This document shows positions 31,379 to 38,250 of a stretch of 38,250 nucleotides of DNA, one piece after another (the first letter of the stretch is position 1; every line of letters starts with the position of its first letter). The notes under the pieces are model-generated. The model ran no database searches. It was given only the letters and a program-made list of their open reading frames with translations, and was not told the DNA's origin. The position numbers and the translations under genes are program-made. The DNA is from Nocardioides sp. R-C-SC26. GTDB lineage: Bacteria > Actinomycetota > Actinomycetes > Propionibacteriales > Nocardioidaceae. The stretch is taken from positions 23,511 through 61,760 of the forward strand of contig NZ_JAHRHK010000018.1 of assembly GCF_021246465.1 (NCBI RefSeq). Reading direction: 5' to 3'.

Positions 31379-32883
31379 CCAGCACGCCCTCCCACACCGG
31401 TCCGGCCGGCGCCGCCACCGGCGCACCCGTGGGCGACCCGCGCCGCTGGGCGGGACTCGCCGTGCTCTCGGCCAGCCTCATCGTCGTCGTGATGGACATG
31501 ACGATCCTCAACGTCGCCCTGCCCGACCTGGCCCGCGACCTCGGCGTGGGTGCCGTCGCCCAGCTCTGGATCGTCGACGCCTACGCGCTCGTCCTTGCCG
31601 GGCTCCTGATCCCGGTCGCTGCGCTCGCCGACCGTTGGGGGCGACGACGGATGCTGCTGCTGGGCTACGCGATCTTCGCGCTCGCCTCGACGCTCGTGCT
31701 CTTCGCCGACTCCGCCGCCGCGGTGATCGCGCTGCGGGCCGGTCTCGGCATCGGCGGCGCCATGATCATGCCGGCCACGCTCTCGCTGATCCGCGCCCTG
31801 TTCCCCGACCCTCACGAGCGGGCCTTCGCCCTGAGCATCTGGGCCGCGATGGCCGGCGCGGGCAGCGCAGCCGGGCCCGTCGTCGGAGGGGCGCTGCTCG
31901 AGGCGTTCAGCTGGCACGCGGCGTTCCTGGTGAACGTTCCCCTCATGCTCGTCGGCATCGCCGCAGGCCTGTGGCTCCTCCCGGAGAGCAGGTCGGACCG
32001 GCCCGGGGTCATCGACCCGGCCGGCGTCGTGCTGTCGGTCGGCGGCATGACGGCCGTGGTCTACGCCGTCAAACACCTCGGCAAGTACGGCGCCGACCCG
32101 CTCACCCTGGTGATCCTGACTGCCGGCGTGCTCGCCATGACGGCCTTCGTGCGCCGCTGCCTGCACCAGCCCGACCCGATGCTCGCCGTCCGGCTGTTCG
32201 CGGTGCCGGGATTCCGAGCAGGCGTGCTCACCGCGCTCACCAGCGCCACGGTGATGATGGCGCTCCTGTTCGTCGGCTCCCAGTGGCTGCAGCTCGTGCA
32301 GGGCTGGTCGCCCCTCATCGCCGGCGTGGCACTGCTGCCGATGGCGCTCGGCGGGCTCGTCGGATCCCCGATGGCACCTGCCCTCGCAGCGCGGGTCGGG
32401 CTGCGCACGATGCTGGTCGGCGGGCTCGTCGTGCTCGCCTCCGGCCTGCTCGTCATCGGACTGCTGCCGCATCCCCTCCCCTACGTCGGCGTGGCCGTCG
32501 GGCTGCTGCTCGTCGGGTTCGGGACGGCGGCACTCGGCCTCGGCTCCGCGCTGATCATGGGCTCCGCGCCGACCCACCAGGCAGGGTCGGCAGCGGCCGT
32601 GGAGGAGATGTCGTACGAGATCGGGGCCGTGCTCGGCGTGGCGCTGCTGGGCAGCCTCGCCGGGATCGTCTACCGCCACGGGCTGCCCGACTCCGCCTCG
32701 CCCGCAGCCGTGGGGGCCCTCGCGGGCGCCCTCGGATCACCGTCTGCCGGCGCCGCGATGGCCTCGTTCACCGAGGCCGTCTCCGCCGTCGGGCTCGCCG
32801 GCGGCGTGCTCACCCTGCTCGCCGCCGTCGTGGTGTGGCGCTCGATCCCGCCCTCGCTCGAGCTCGCCGACCTCGCGCACTGA
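31375..32883 (+). CDS. DHA2-family MFS drug exporter (EmrB/QacA, 14 TM)
   Basis: 502 residues. Motif MDMTILNVALPDLARDL in TM1 is the DHA2 signature; ADRWGRRRMLLLGYAIF is MFS motif A between TM2 and TM3; GSAAGPVVGGAL is antiporter motif C in TM5. Fourteen hydrophobic segments are expected for this length. Proton-coupled export of cationic or hydrophobic compounds. Controlled by the co-transcribed TetR. The transcript probably ends at the perfect palindrome 19 bases downstream. Confidence 0.92.
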   Translation: MTSTPSHTGPAGAATGAPVGDPRRWAGLAVLSASLIVVVMDMTILNVALPDLARDLGVGAVAQLWIVDAYALVLAGLLIPVAALADRWGRRRMLLLGYAIFALASTLVLFADSAAAVIALRAGLGIGGAMIMPATLSLIRALFPDPHERAFALSIWAAMAGAGSAAGPVVGGALLEAFSWHAAFLVNVPLMLVGIAAGLWLLPESRSDRPGVIDPAGVVLSVGGMTAVVYAVKHLGKYGADPLTLVILTAGVLAMTAFVRRCLHQPDPMLAVRLFAVPGFRAGVLTALTSATVMMALLFVGSQWLQLVQGWSPLIAGVALLPMALGGLVGSPMAPALAARVGLRTMLVGGLVVLASGLLVIGLLPHPLPYVGVAVGLLLVGFGTAALGLGSALIMGSAPTHQAGSAAAVEEMSYEIGAVLGVALLGSLAGIVYRHGLPDSASPAAVGALAGALGSPSAGAAMASFTEAVSAVGLAGGVLTLLAAVVVWRSIPPSLELADLAH

Positions 32884-32901
32884 CGGCGAGCAAGCCGCTT
32901 C

Positions 32902-32935
32902 GAGGAGTTTCACCGGGTACCCGGTGAAACTCCTC
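32902..32935. terminator. Perfect 34-bp palindrome, terminator of the tetR-MFS operon
   Basis: Arms of 17 bases each, 32902-32918 and 32919-32935, meeting at GGGTACCC with no spacer; outer ends GAGGAG/CTCCTC, inner TTTCACCGGG. In RNA the centre opens to a small loop. Located 19 bases after the MFS stop. A further inverted pair CGTACGAA (32942-32949) / TTCGTACG (32991-32998) follows. Confidence 0.7.
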
Positions 32936-33045
32936 ACCGCGCGTACGAAGCTCCCGCGAACCGGGTCGATCTCCATGCGGATCCGACAGTTTCGTACGGC
33001 CAGTCCGGCACCCGAGCCTGCCACGTGGATGACGCCGCCCCCGGC

Positions 33046-33065
33046 GGATGAGAACCTCCTCATCC
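33046..33065. promoter_or_regulatory. Inverted repeat upstream of small secreted protein gene
   Basis: GGATGAG-N6-CTCATCC, 7-bp perfect arms, 80 bases before the ATG at 33146. It may be an operator or a hairpin in the leader. The rest of 32936-33145 shows no ORF that can be supported. Confidence 0.4.
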
Positions 33066-33145
33066 CGCGCTCACCTGGACCTCACCGCGAGCGGACAGGC
33101 TGAAGCCATCGCCGGGACCGACCCGGCCGACGACCAGGAGATCCG

Positions 33146-33535
33146 ATGACCATCCGTCGTACCGCCGTCCTCGCCACCGCGCCGCTGGGGGCGGCCCCTC
33201 TCGCCGTCCTCGCCCTCTCCACCCCCGCCGTCGCCGACGGCGTGGGCAGCGGGCGACCGTGTTCCGGCTCGACGATCAAGCTCTCCGCCGAGAAGGACGA
33301 CCGTCGCATCGAGGTCGAGGCCGACGTCGACGGCGTACGGGGCAGCGACCGCTGGCGCCTGACGCTCAAGCAGAACGGCCGCACCTTCGCCAACGTCGTC
33401 CGTCGGGCCGACGACGACCGCGACATCGACGTCGACCGCGACCGGCCCGACACCCGTGGCAAGGACACCTTCACCTTCACCGCCACGCGTCTGGCGACCG
33501 GCAATTCCTGCACGGTGAAGGTCGTGCTGCGCTGA
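33146..33535 (+). CDS. Small secreted protein of unknown function
   Basis: 129 residues. ATG preceded by AGGAG five bases upstream. Signal peptide: MTIRRTAVLATAPLGAAPLAVLALSTPAVA, cleavage after AVA. The mature ~99 residues are highly charged (IKLSAEKDDRRIEVEADVDG, RRADDDRDIDVDRDRPDTRG) with alternating strands and two cysteines (RPCSG and NSCTV) near the two ends, which fits a small disulfide-closed beta-sandwich. Similar short exported proteins occur in related actinobacteria as I remember them, without known function. It appears monocistronic. Confidence 0.75.
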   Translation: MTIRRTAVLATAPLGAAPLAVLALSTPAVADGVGSGRPCSGSTIKLSAEKDDRRIEVEADVDGVRGSDRWRLTLKQNGRTFANVVRRADDDRDIDVDRDRPDTRGKDTFTFTATRLATGNSCTVKVVLR

Positions 33536-33579
33536 AGGACGTGAGCGCTCTGCACGATTGCTGAACCACGTCGGTGTCG

Positions 33580-33620
33580 AGCCCGGCCACCGAGCGTAGC
33601 GACGAGCTCGGCGCCTGGCT
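33580..33620. repeat. Decayed dispersed-repeat fragment
   Basis: GGCCACCGAGCGTAGCGACG, continuing AGCTCGGCGC: words from the dispersed family (CCACCGAGCG, GCGACGAGCTCG) in the 119-base gap between the small secreted gene and the convergent molybdoenzyme gene. Confidence 0.4.
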
Positions 33621-33654
33621 TGCACCAGCACTTCGGTTGCCGCGCCGTCAGGAT

Positions 33655-35844
33655 CTACGGCTCGGCGTCAGTCGTGGCCGTCGCCGGCACCGCCACGACC
33701 GGGGCGATCGCGACCGGGACCCCGTTGAGGTGGCTCATCCCCGCCAGCCGCTCGACCTCCTCGACAGCGCTCGACGTCAGGGCGTTGACGTTCGGACCCC
33801 CCGCACCGACGGCGCGTTGCCACCCGCCGGCGTGCCCCCATCCGTGCGGCACGGCGATCGTGCCGGGACCGACCTCGTCGGTGATCCTGGCCGTCGTCTC
33901 GATCGCGCCGTGCCGTGAGGTGATCCGGACGGCGGCGCCGTCGGCGACGCCGGCGACGGCGGCGTCATGCGGACTGATCCGCGCGGCATGCACACGTGCG
34001 CGGCCCTTCATCAACGTCGGGCTGTTGTGCATCCAGGAGTTCAGCGAGCGCATCTCGCGCAGGCCGATCATCCGGAGCGGATACGCCGGGTCGTCGTCGT
34101 GGCGATCGCCGAGGCGCCCCACCTCCGCCACGATCTCCGGCGCGTCGAGCCTCACCCGATGCCCCGGCAGCCGGACGGCGTCCTCCCGCAGGCCGGTCGG
34201 TGGCAGCTCGGCGAGCACGATGCCGTGGGCGCTGGCGCGCACCCGGCGCGCCGTCAGACCGCCGCGGCGCAGACCGAAGCGGTCGCCGTAGGGACCGAGC
34301 CGCAGCAGGGTGTCGAGCAGCCGGCGCGGCGTGAGGCCGCGCCGTCCGGCGATCCGGCCGACCAGACGCCCCGCGCGCCCGGGCGCGAACGGGCCGAGAC
34401 CCGCCGCGCGCAGGACGTCGTCGAGGATGCGCCACTCGGGCCGCGCCTCACCGTAGGCGGGCACCACCGCGTCGGTGGCCTGCACGAAGGGCTGACCGGG
34501 GTGAGCCAGGATCGAGGTGATGTCGTCGCGCTCGAGGAACGTCGTGGCGGGCAGCACGAAGTCGGCGTGTCGGCTCGTCTCGGTGAGGTAGATGTCGAGC
34601 GCGACGTGCAGGTCGAGCTGCGGCAGTGCCGCCTCGAGCGCGGCGGGGTCCGGCGTCGAGGCCACCGGGTTGCCGGCGATCGTCACCAGCGCGCGCAGAC
34701 GCCCGGGGCCGGGCGTGGTGATCTCGGCCGGCATCACCGCGCTGGGCGAGGTGCCGAGGACGTCGGGGAAGTCGCCGATCCTGGTCCGCGTCGCCCCGTA
34801 GGTCGCCTGGCCGCTGCGCTCGGCGAGCTCCTCCAACGGGATCACCGGTCGCACGAAGAGCCACCCGCCCGGGCGGTCGAGGTTGCCCGTGACCAGGTTC
34901 AGGACGTCGATCAGGTAGTTCGCCACGGTGCCGTGACGCCCCAGGCAGACGCCGAGCCGGCCGTAGGCGACCGCGGACGGAGCACCCGCGAACGCGCGCG
35001 CCAGGGCCCGCACGTCCTCGGCGTCGATCCCGGTGCGCGCCGCGGTCTCCTCGGGCGCGAAACCCGCGACGGTGGCACGCACCCAGTCGACCCCGGTGCT
35101 CTGCTCGGCGATGGCCGCCTCGTCGGCCAGCCCTTCGCCGAAGACGACGTGGAGCAGCGAGAGCAGCAGCCACACGTCGCCGTCGGGCCGGATCGCGAGG
35201 TGCTCGAAGGCGCGGGCGGTCTCGGTGCGGCGGGGGTCGACGACGACGACGCGCCCGCCGCGACCGACGATGGCGCGCAGGTGGTCCTTGACCCGCGGCA
35301 CCCGCATCAGGCTCATGTGCGAGACGAGCGGGTTGGCGCCGAGCATCAGCAGGAAGTCGGTCCGCCACAGGTCAGGGAACGGCGTCTGGGTGACGGCGCC
35401 GTAGAGCAGCTTGTTGGCGACGAACCGGCTGTTGGAGTCCTGCGAGCCGGGGGTGTAGATCTGCGGGCTGCCGAGGGCGCCGCGGAACGCGCCGAGCCAG
35501 AGCGCGAGCTCGCTGTTGAATCCCCCGGGGTTGCCGAGGTACACACCGACCGAACCTCCACCGTCCTCGTCGACCACCTGGCGCAGGCGATGCCCGATCT
35601 CGGCGAGCGCGACGTACCAGGCGACCCGCTCGAACGTGCCGTCGGCCCGCCGACGCAGCGGGTGGAGGACCCGGTCGGGATCGTTCTGGATCTCGGTGAA
35701 CGCCAGGCCCTTGGGGCAGACCTGCCCCTGGGAGAGCGGGTGGTCCTGGTCGGGGCGCAGGCCGACGAGCCGGCCGTCCTCCACGGTCGCCACGAGCCCG
35801 CACAACGGCTCGCAGAGGCGGCAGAACGTCGGCGTCTCGATCAC
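33655..35844 (-). CDS. Molybdopterin-dependent oxidoreductase with N-terminal [4Fe-4S] domain
   Basis: 729 residues from GTG 35844. C8-x2-C11-x3-C15-x27-C43 (CRLCEPLCG, VCPKG) ligates the 4Fe-4S cluster. Bis-MGD binding regions include MLGANPLVSH, VVVDPRRTETA, GNLDRPGGW, TIAGNPVAS, LPATTFLERDD and the C-terminal molydop-binding domain (AARISPHDAAVAGVADGAAVRITSRHG). It belongs to the formate dehydrogenase/nitrate reductase superfamily; I could not assign the Mo ligand or the substrate. No small subunit or membrane anchor is adjacent. The frame is open upstream but reads through the divergent tetR region and is not coding there. Confidence 0.9.
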   Translation of the reverse strand: MIETPTFCRLCEPLCGLVATVEDGRLVGLRPDQDHPLSQGQVCPKGLAFTEIQNDPDRVLHPLRRRADGTFERVAWYVALAEIGHRLRQVVDEDGGGSVGVYLGNPGGFNSELALWLGAFRGALGSPQIYTPGSQDSNSRFVANKLLYGAVTQTPFPDLWRTDFLLMLGANPLVSHMSLMRVPRVKDHLRAIVGRGGRVVVVDPRRTETARAFEHLAIRPDGDVWLLLSLLHVVFGEGLADEAAIAEQSTGVDWVRATVAGFAPEETAARTGIDAEDVRALARAFAGAPSAVAYGRLGVCLGRHGTVANYLIDVLNLVTGNLDRPGGWLFVRPVIPLEELAERSGQATYGATRTRIGDFPDVLGTSPSAVMPAEITTPGPGRLRALVTIAGNPVASTPDPAALEAALPQLDLHVALDIYLTETSRHADFVLPATTFLERDDITSILAHPGQPFVQATDAVVPAYGEARPEWRILDDVLRAAGLGPFAPGRAGRLVGRIAGRRGLTPRRLLDTLLRLGPYGDRFGLRRGGLTARRVRASAHGIVLAELPPTGLREDAVRLPGHRVRLDAPEIVAEVGRLGDRHDDDPAYPLRMIGLREMRSLNSWMHNSPTLMKGRARVHAARISPHDAAVAGVADGAAVRITSRHGAIETTARITDEVGPGTIAVPHGWGHAGGWQRAVGAGGPNVNALTSSAVEEVERLAGMSHLNGVPVAIAPVVAVPATATTDAEP

Positions 35845-35866
35845 CCGGCCACCCAAGCCTAGAACC

Positions 35867-35878
35867 GGACAGGTGTCC
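35867..35878. promoter_or_regulatory. Probable TetR operator between molybdoenzyme and tetR genes
   Basis: GGACAGGTGTCC, 5-bp perfect arms with a 2-base centre, flanked by AACC and AGGTT. On the minus strand it lies just upstream of TAGGCT, a likely -10 for the molybdoenzyme. Probably bound by the TetR at 35968. Confidence 0.5.
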
Positions 35879-35953
35879 AGGTTTTCGGACGTCTCCGCCT
35901 CGCGACCCGCGCCGGCGGCCGTCGACCGCACGGTCTGGCGACGAGGGTGCCGG

Positions 35954-35959
35954 TAGGCT
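35954..35959 (+). promoter_or_regulatory. -10 element of leaderless tetR
   Basis: TAGGCT, 8 bases, then ATG 35968. A GTG at 35947 is in frame but upstream of the hexamer. Confidence 0.45.
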
Positions 35960-35967
35960 CCGCCGCC

Positions 35968-36591
35968 ATGACCGCTCCCGCCGCCGAGCCTGGTCGGCGG
36001 GCCAACCGGCGTGGCGCCGCCACCCGGACGGCCTTCCTCGAGGCCGCGCGCCAGGCGTTGGCCTCCGGCGACCCGCACGCCGTCTCGGCCAACCACATCG
36101 CCAAGCTGGCCGGTGCTACGTGGGGCGCGGTGAAGTACCAGTTCGGCGACGTCGACGGTCTCTGGGCGGCCGTGCTCGACTACCTCGCGGAGCGCCGTGG
36201 CGAGATCGTGCTGACCTCCGACGACGGCGCGGCGCTCGCCGACCGCGTGCACGACGTCGTCGCGAACCTGTGGCGCGGGCTCGATACCACCGACGCCCGC
36301 GCGATGGACACGCTCCGTTCGACCCTCCCGCGCGAGCAGACCGAGCGCGAGGCGCAGTTCCCCAAGACCACGGCGGCGCTCGAGGGGTGGAACGCCGGGT
36401 GGGCGGCCACCTGCGAGGCGGCGTTCGGCGATCTCGACGTGCCGGTGGAGCGGGTGCGCGCCGTGGCCGCGTTCATCCCGGGCGCCGTCCGCGGACTGGT
36501 CTCCGAGGAGCAGCTCGGCACCTACACCGACCTGGCGCTCGCTCGCGCCGGTCTGGGCGAGGCGATCATCGCCTACTTCTCCGCACCCTGA
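35968..36591 (+). CDS. TetR-family regulator divergent from the molybdoenzyme
   Basis: 207 residues. HTH region ~12-62: RRGAATRTAFLEAARQALAS, then SANHIAKLAGATWGAVKYQFGDVDGLWAAVL. The recognition segment (TWGAVKYQFGD) is a known actinobacterial variant. The C-terminal helical domain is unassigned. Divergent arrangement with a palindrome in the shared gap suggests it controls the molybdopterin oxidoreductase and itself. Confidence 0.88.
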   Translation: MTAPAAEPGRRANRRGAATRTAFLEAARQALASGDPHAVSANHIAKLAGATWGAVKYQFGDVDGLWAAVLDYLAERRGEIVLTSDDGAALADRVHDVVANLWRGLDTTDARAMDTLRSTLPREQTEREAQFPKTTAALEGWNAGWAATCEAAFGDLDVPVERVRAVAAFIPGAVRGLVSEEQLGTYTDLALARAGLGEAIIAYFSAP

Positions 36592-36656
36592 GGCCTCGCC
36601 GCGGGGCGGTGGGGCGGTGAGCTACGGAGGCTTTCGCCACGTGGGGCGCCGGGGGT

Positions 36657-36703
36657 GGTGAGTTGCGGAGATTTCACCGCGGGCAGAACCTCTGCACCTC
36701 ACC
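36657..36703. terminator. Imperfect hairpin between convergent tetR and LLM genes
   Basis: GGTGAGTTGCGGAG (36657-36670) pairs with CTCTGCACCTCACC (36690-36703) over 14 positions, one of them a mismatch and one a G-U in RNA, with a 19-base loop. A similar unit GGTGAGCTACGGAGGC starts at 36616, 41 bases upstream, so the element is partly duplicated. The rest of 36592-36756 is GC-rich with no gene seen. Confidence 0.5.
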
Positions 36704-36756
36704 GCCCGCCGCCCGCCGCCCGCCCATCGCACGGGCGCAAGAGCGGGCGAGCGACG

Positions 36757-37644
36757 TCAGGCGGTGCCGCCGACGAGCCGTTCGACCGGTTCGAGGACGT
36801 CGTCGCGGAATCGCCGGAGGCCGTCGAGCTTCTGCTCCAGCGTGCAGTGCTGGCCGTAGTAGTACATCCACGGCACGGTCATCGTCTGCGTGATGCCGGC
36901 GTCGTGGGCACGCGCGAAGTCGTCGGGCACGAAGGCGTCCATGAGGGCGGGCACGACCTCGAACGGCTCATCCTCACGGCCGAGGTCGCGGCGGTGGGCG
37001 CGCAGGATGCCCGCCACCTCGGCCGCCTGTTCGACGGTGCACATGTCGCCCACCCAACCGTCGTGACGCGCGGCGCGCCGGTAGGCGACGTCGGAGAGAC
37101 CGCCGACCCAAATCGGCACCGGGGCGGGAGGCTCGGGCCGCATCATCAGCCGCGGGGCGGAGTAGAACTCGCCCTCGAACTCGGTCATGCCCGGCTCCCA
37201 CAGAGCCTTCATCAGGGCGAGCCCCTCGTCCGTACGGCGGCCTCGGCTGACGAAGTCCTCGCCCATGAGCTCGAACTCCTCGCGACACCAGCCCACCCCG
37301 ACGCCGAGGGCGACCCGCCCGCCGCTCAGCGCGGCGGCGGTGCCGACGGCCTTGGCCACCGAGAACGGGTTGCGCAGCGCGGCCACGTAGATCGAGGTGA
37401 AGAAGCGCAGCCGCGTCGTCACCGCCGCCAGCGCCCCGATGGTCACCCAGGTGTCGGGCCAGTCGACGTCGAGGGGCCAGCGCCGCTCGCCGGACGCCTC
37501 GTAGGGGTAGGGCGTCGCCAAGGTCTCCAGGTCGACGACATGGTCGGCGACCGACATGCTCGCGTAGCCCAGCCGGTCGATCTCGGCAGCGAGCACCGGC
37601 AGCTCTCCGAGCGGCAGGTAGGCGGTCACCACGGCGAACTGCAT
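36757..37644 (-). CDS. LLM-class flavin oxidoreductase, probably F420-dependent
   Basis: 295 residues, luciferase-like TIM barrel. Motifs: MSVADHVV, TRLRFFTSIYVAALRNPFSVAKAVGTAAALSGGRVALGVGVGWCREEFELMG, RRTDEGLALMKALW and PIWVGGLSDVAYRRAARHDGWVG. GVGVGWCREEF and the PIWVGG strand are standard for the F420-dependent group found in actinobacteria. Substrate unknown. Leaderless start with a good promoter. It is divergent from the flavoenzyme gene at 37735, so both may belong to one catabolic response. Confidence 0.9.
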   Translation of the reverse strand: MQFAVVTAYLPLGELPVLAAEIDRLGYASMSVADHVVDLETLATPYPYEASGERRWPLDVDWPDTWVTIGALAAVTTRLRFFTSIYVAALRNPFSVAKAVGTAAALSGGRVALGVGVGWCREEFELMGEDFVSRGRRTDEGLALMKALWEPGMTEFEGEFYSAPRLMMRPEPPAPVPIWVGGLSDVAYRRAARHDGWVGDMCTVEQAAEVAGILRAHRRDLGREDEPFEVVPALMDAFVPDDFARAHDAGITQTMTVPWMYYYGQHCTLEQKLDGLRRFRDDVLEPVERLVGGTA

Positions 37645-37650
37645 GGCCGC

Positions 37651-37678
37651 ACAGTAGCCAGCGCCACCTGCGTTTCAA
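37651..37678 (-). promoter_or_regulatory. Promoter of leaderless LLM oxidoreductase gene
   Basis: On the minus strand TTGAAA (37673-37678), a 16-base spacer, TACTGT (37651-37656), 6 bases, then ATG 37644. This gives both hexamers and the start in register. TCAAAG is repeated at 37675-37680 and 37690-37695 in the same divergent gap. Confidence 0.6.
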
Positions 37679-37734
37679 AGAGGGTTCTGTCAAAGTCTTG
37701 AATCGATGGCGCCGCGCATGCGAGGCTCGGCCCC

Positions 37735-38250
37735 ATGCCAGCGTCGTCAGGGCTGCCGGGCTCCGCATCGGAGTTCCCGCGACTCCTCAGCCCCGGCCGG
37801 ATCGGCTCGATGGAGCTGCGGAACCGTCTGGTGATGTCGCCGATGGAGACGATGTACGGCACGCCGGAGGGTCTGCCGAGCCAGCGCACGGTCGACTACT
37901 TCGCCGCCCGGGCCGCGGGCGGCATCGGGCTGATCACCGTCGGCGCGACCGGCGTCGATCACCGCCATCCCGAGACGCCGGGTGGGCTGCAGCTCGGCAC
38001 CGACGACTCCGTCGCCGCACACCGTCGGGTGGTCGGCGCCGTGCACGCGCACGGCGCGCGGATCCAGCCTCAGATCGTGCACGCGGGCCCCGACGGACTC
38101 GGGCCGGAGATGTTCGGCGTCGCCCCGCTCGGCCCCTCGGTGACCCCGTCCTCCCTCACCGGTCGGCCCTCCCAGGAGGCGACGCCGGAGCAGATCCGCG
38201 AGGTCCTCGGACTCTTCCGCGCCGCGATCGTGCGAGCCCGCGAGGCCGGC
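37735..38250 (+). CDS. Old Yellow Enzyme-family NADH:flavin oxidoreductase, partial
   Basis: 172 codons are visible with no stop before the right edge. N-terminal half of the FMN TIM barrel: PGRIGSMELRNRLVMSPMETMYGTPEGLP, VDYFAARAAGGIGLITVGATGV, then GARIQPQIVHAGPDG. The RNRLVMSPM and AAGGIGLI patterns are typical of OYE/2,4-dienoyl-CoA reductase-like enzymes; PQIVHAGP stands where the FMN-contacting QLxHxGR segment lies. It could reduce enoyl or enone substrates, fitting the fatty-acid and hydrophobic-compound theme. Whether it carries the C-terminal Fe-S/FAD half cannot be seen. Confidence 0.88.
   Translation, partial: MPASSGLPGSASEFPRLLSPGRIGSMELRNRLVMSPMETMYGTPEGLPSQRTVDYFAARAAGGIGLITVGATGVDHRHPETPGGLQLGTDDSVAAHRRVVGAVHAHGARIQPQIVHAGPDGLGPEMFGVAPLGPSVTPSSLTGRPSQEATPEQIREVLGLFRAAIVRAREAG

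Noticed and set aside
31270..32679. 469-codon minus-strand frame opposite the MFS exporter
   Set aside because: Hydrophilic shadow of a membrane protein gene; no motif.
32737..33063. 108-codon minus-strand frame after the MFS gene
   Set aside because: Overlaps the MFS 3' end, spans the perfect palindrome, and lacks family features or a ribosome site.
1..38250. tRNA, rRNA, insertion sequence, prophage or defence island
   Set aside because: No tRNA cloverleaf, rRNA segment, transposase, integrase, nuclease or toxin-antitoxin signature was recognised on either strand by eye.

Overview
High-GC actinobacterial chromosome segment. The gene families (mycothiol-dependent MDMPI-like enzyme, probable F420-dependent LLM oxidoreductase, FadE5, WS/DGAT, MhuD-type haem oxygenase, SigE-family sigma factor) and the intergenic repeat built around GGTTTCGAGACGCTCGCTGCG and GAGGAGGTTGAGG suggest a Nocardioidaceae genome, most likely Nocardioides or a relative. 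This is inference from content, not from a database search. No rRNA, tRNA, CRISPR array, insertion sequence, integrase or phage gene was seen. The window reads as ordinary chromosome with many small, independently regulated units.

Layout. 1-2.3 kb: a SigE-family ECF sigma factor with its overlapping downstream partner (cut by the window edge), a sulfotransferase-like protein without a P-loop, and an Rrf2 regulator. 2.45-4.5 kb: fadE5 with its own promoter and palindrome, ending in two near-identical hairpins. 4.5-6.1 kb: divergent argP/lysG-type regulator and lysE exporter. 6.1-7.85 kb: MDMPI-like enzyme overlapped by an SDR. 7.97-17.9 kb: a largely export/envelope block: membrane-anchored beta-propeller, secreted DUF6351-type protein, SDR, secreted trypsin-like protease, secreted SGNH hydrolase, secreted SMP-30-like propeller and a CDF metal transporter. 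18.0-23.8 kb: a tightly overlapped five-gene lipid operon (hydrolase, LPLAT, acyl-CoA synthetase, wax-ester/TAG synthase, hydrolase) behind a perfect KstR-type palindrome. 24.0-25.1 kb: mhuD, a sigma-region-2-only mini-protein, and a MarR regulator. 25.2-27.3 kb: the MMPL transporter that MarR probably controls. 27.4-30.7 kb: acyl-CoA dehydrogenase divergent from a TetR, then a secreted lipase. 30.8-32.9 kb: TetR plus a DHA2 drug exporter behind two phased operators. 33.1-38.25 kb: a small secreted protein, a molybdopterin oxidoreductase divergent from a TetR, an LLM flavin oxidoreductase, and an Old Yellow Enzyme cut by the right edge.

The unifying theme is lipid and hydrophobic-substrate metabolism (two acyl-CoA dehydrogenases, a storage-lipid operon, secreted lipase and SGNH hydrolase, SDR/OYE/LLM redox enzymes), with local one-component regulators beside their targets. 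At least eight genes start 6-8 nt after a TAnnnT hexamer, which suggests leaderless transcripts. Several regulator-target pairs carry visible palindromes in the shared intergenic space. The most novel leads are the KstR-like boxes before the lipid operon and before the beta-propeller gene, the sigma-region-2-only protein, the P-loop-less sulfotransferase homologue, and the dispersed repeat that supplies the C-terminus of the MMPL transporter. I did not find a clearly new multi-gene defence or secretion system.
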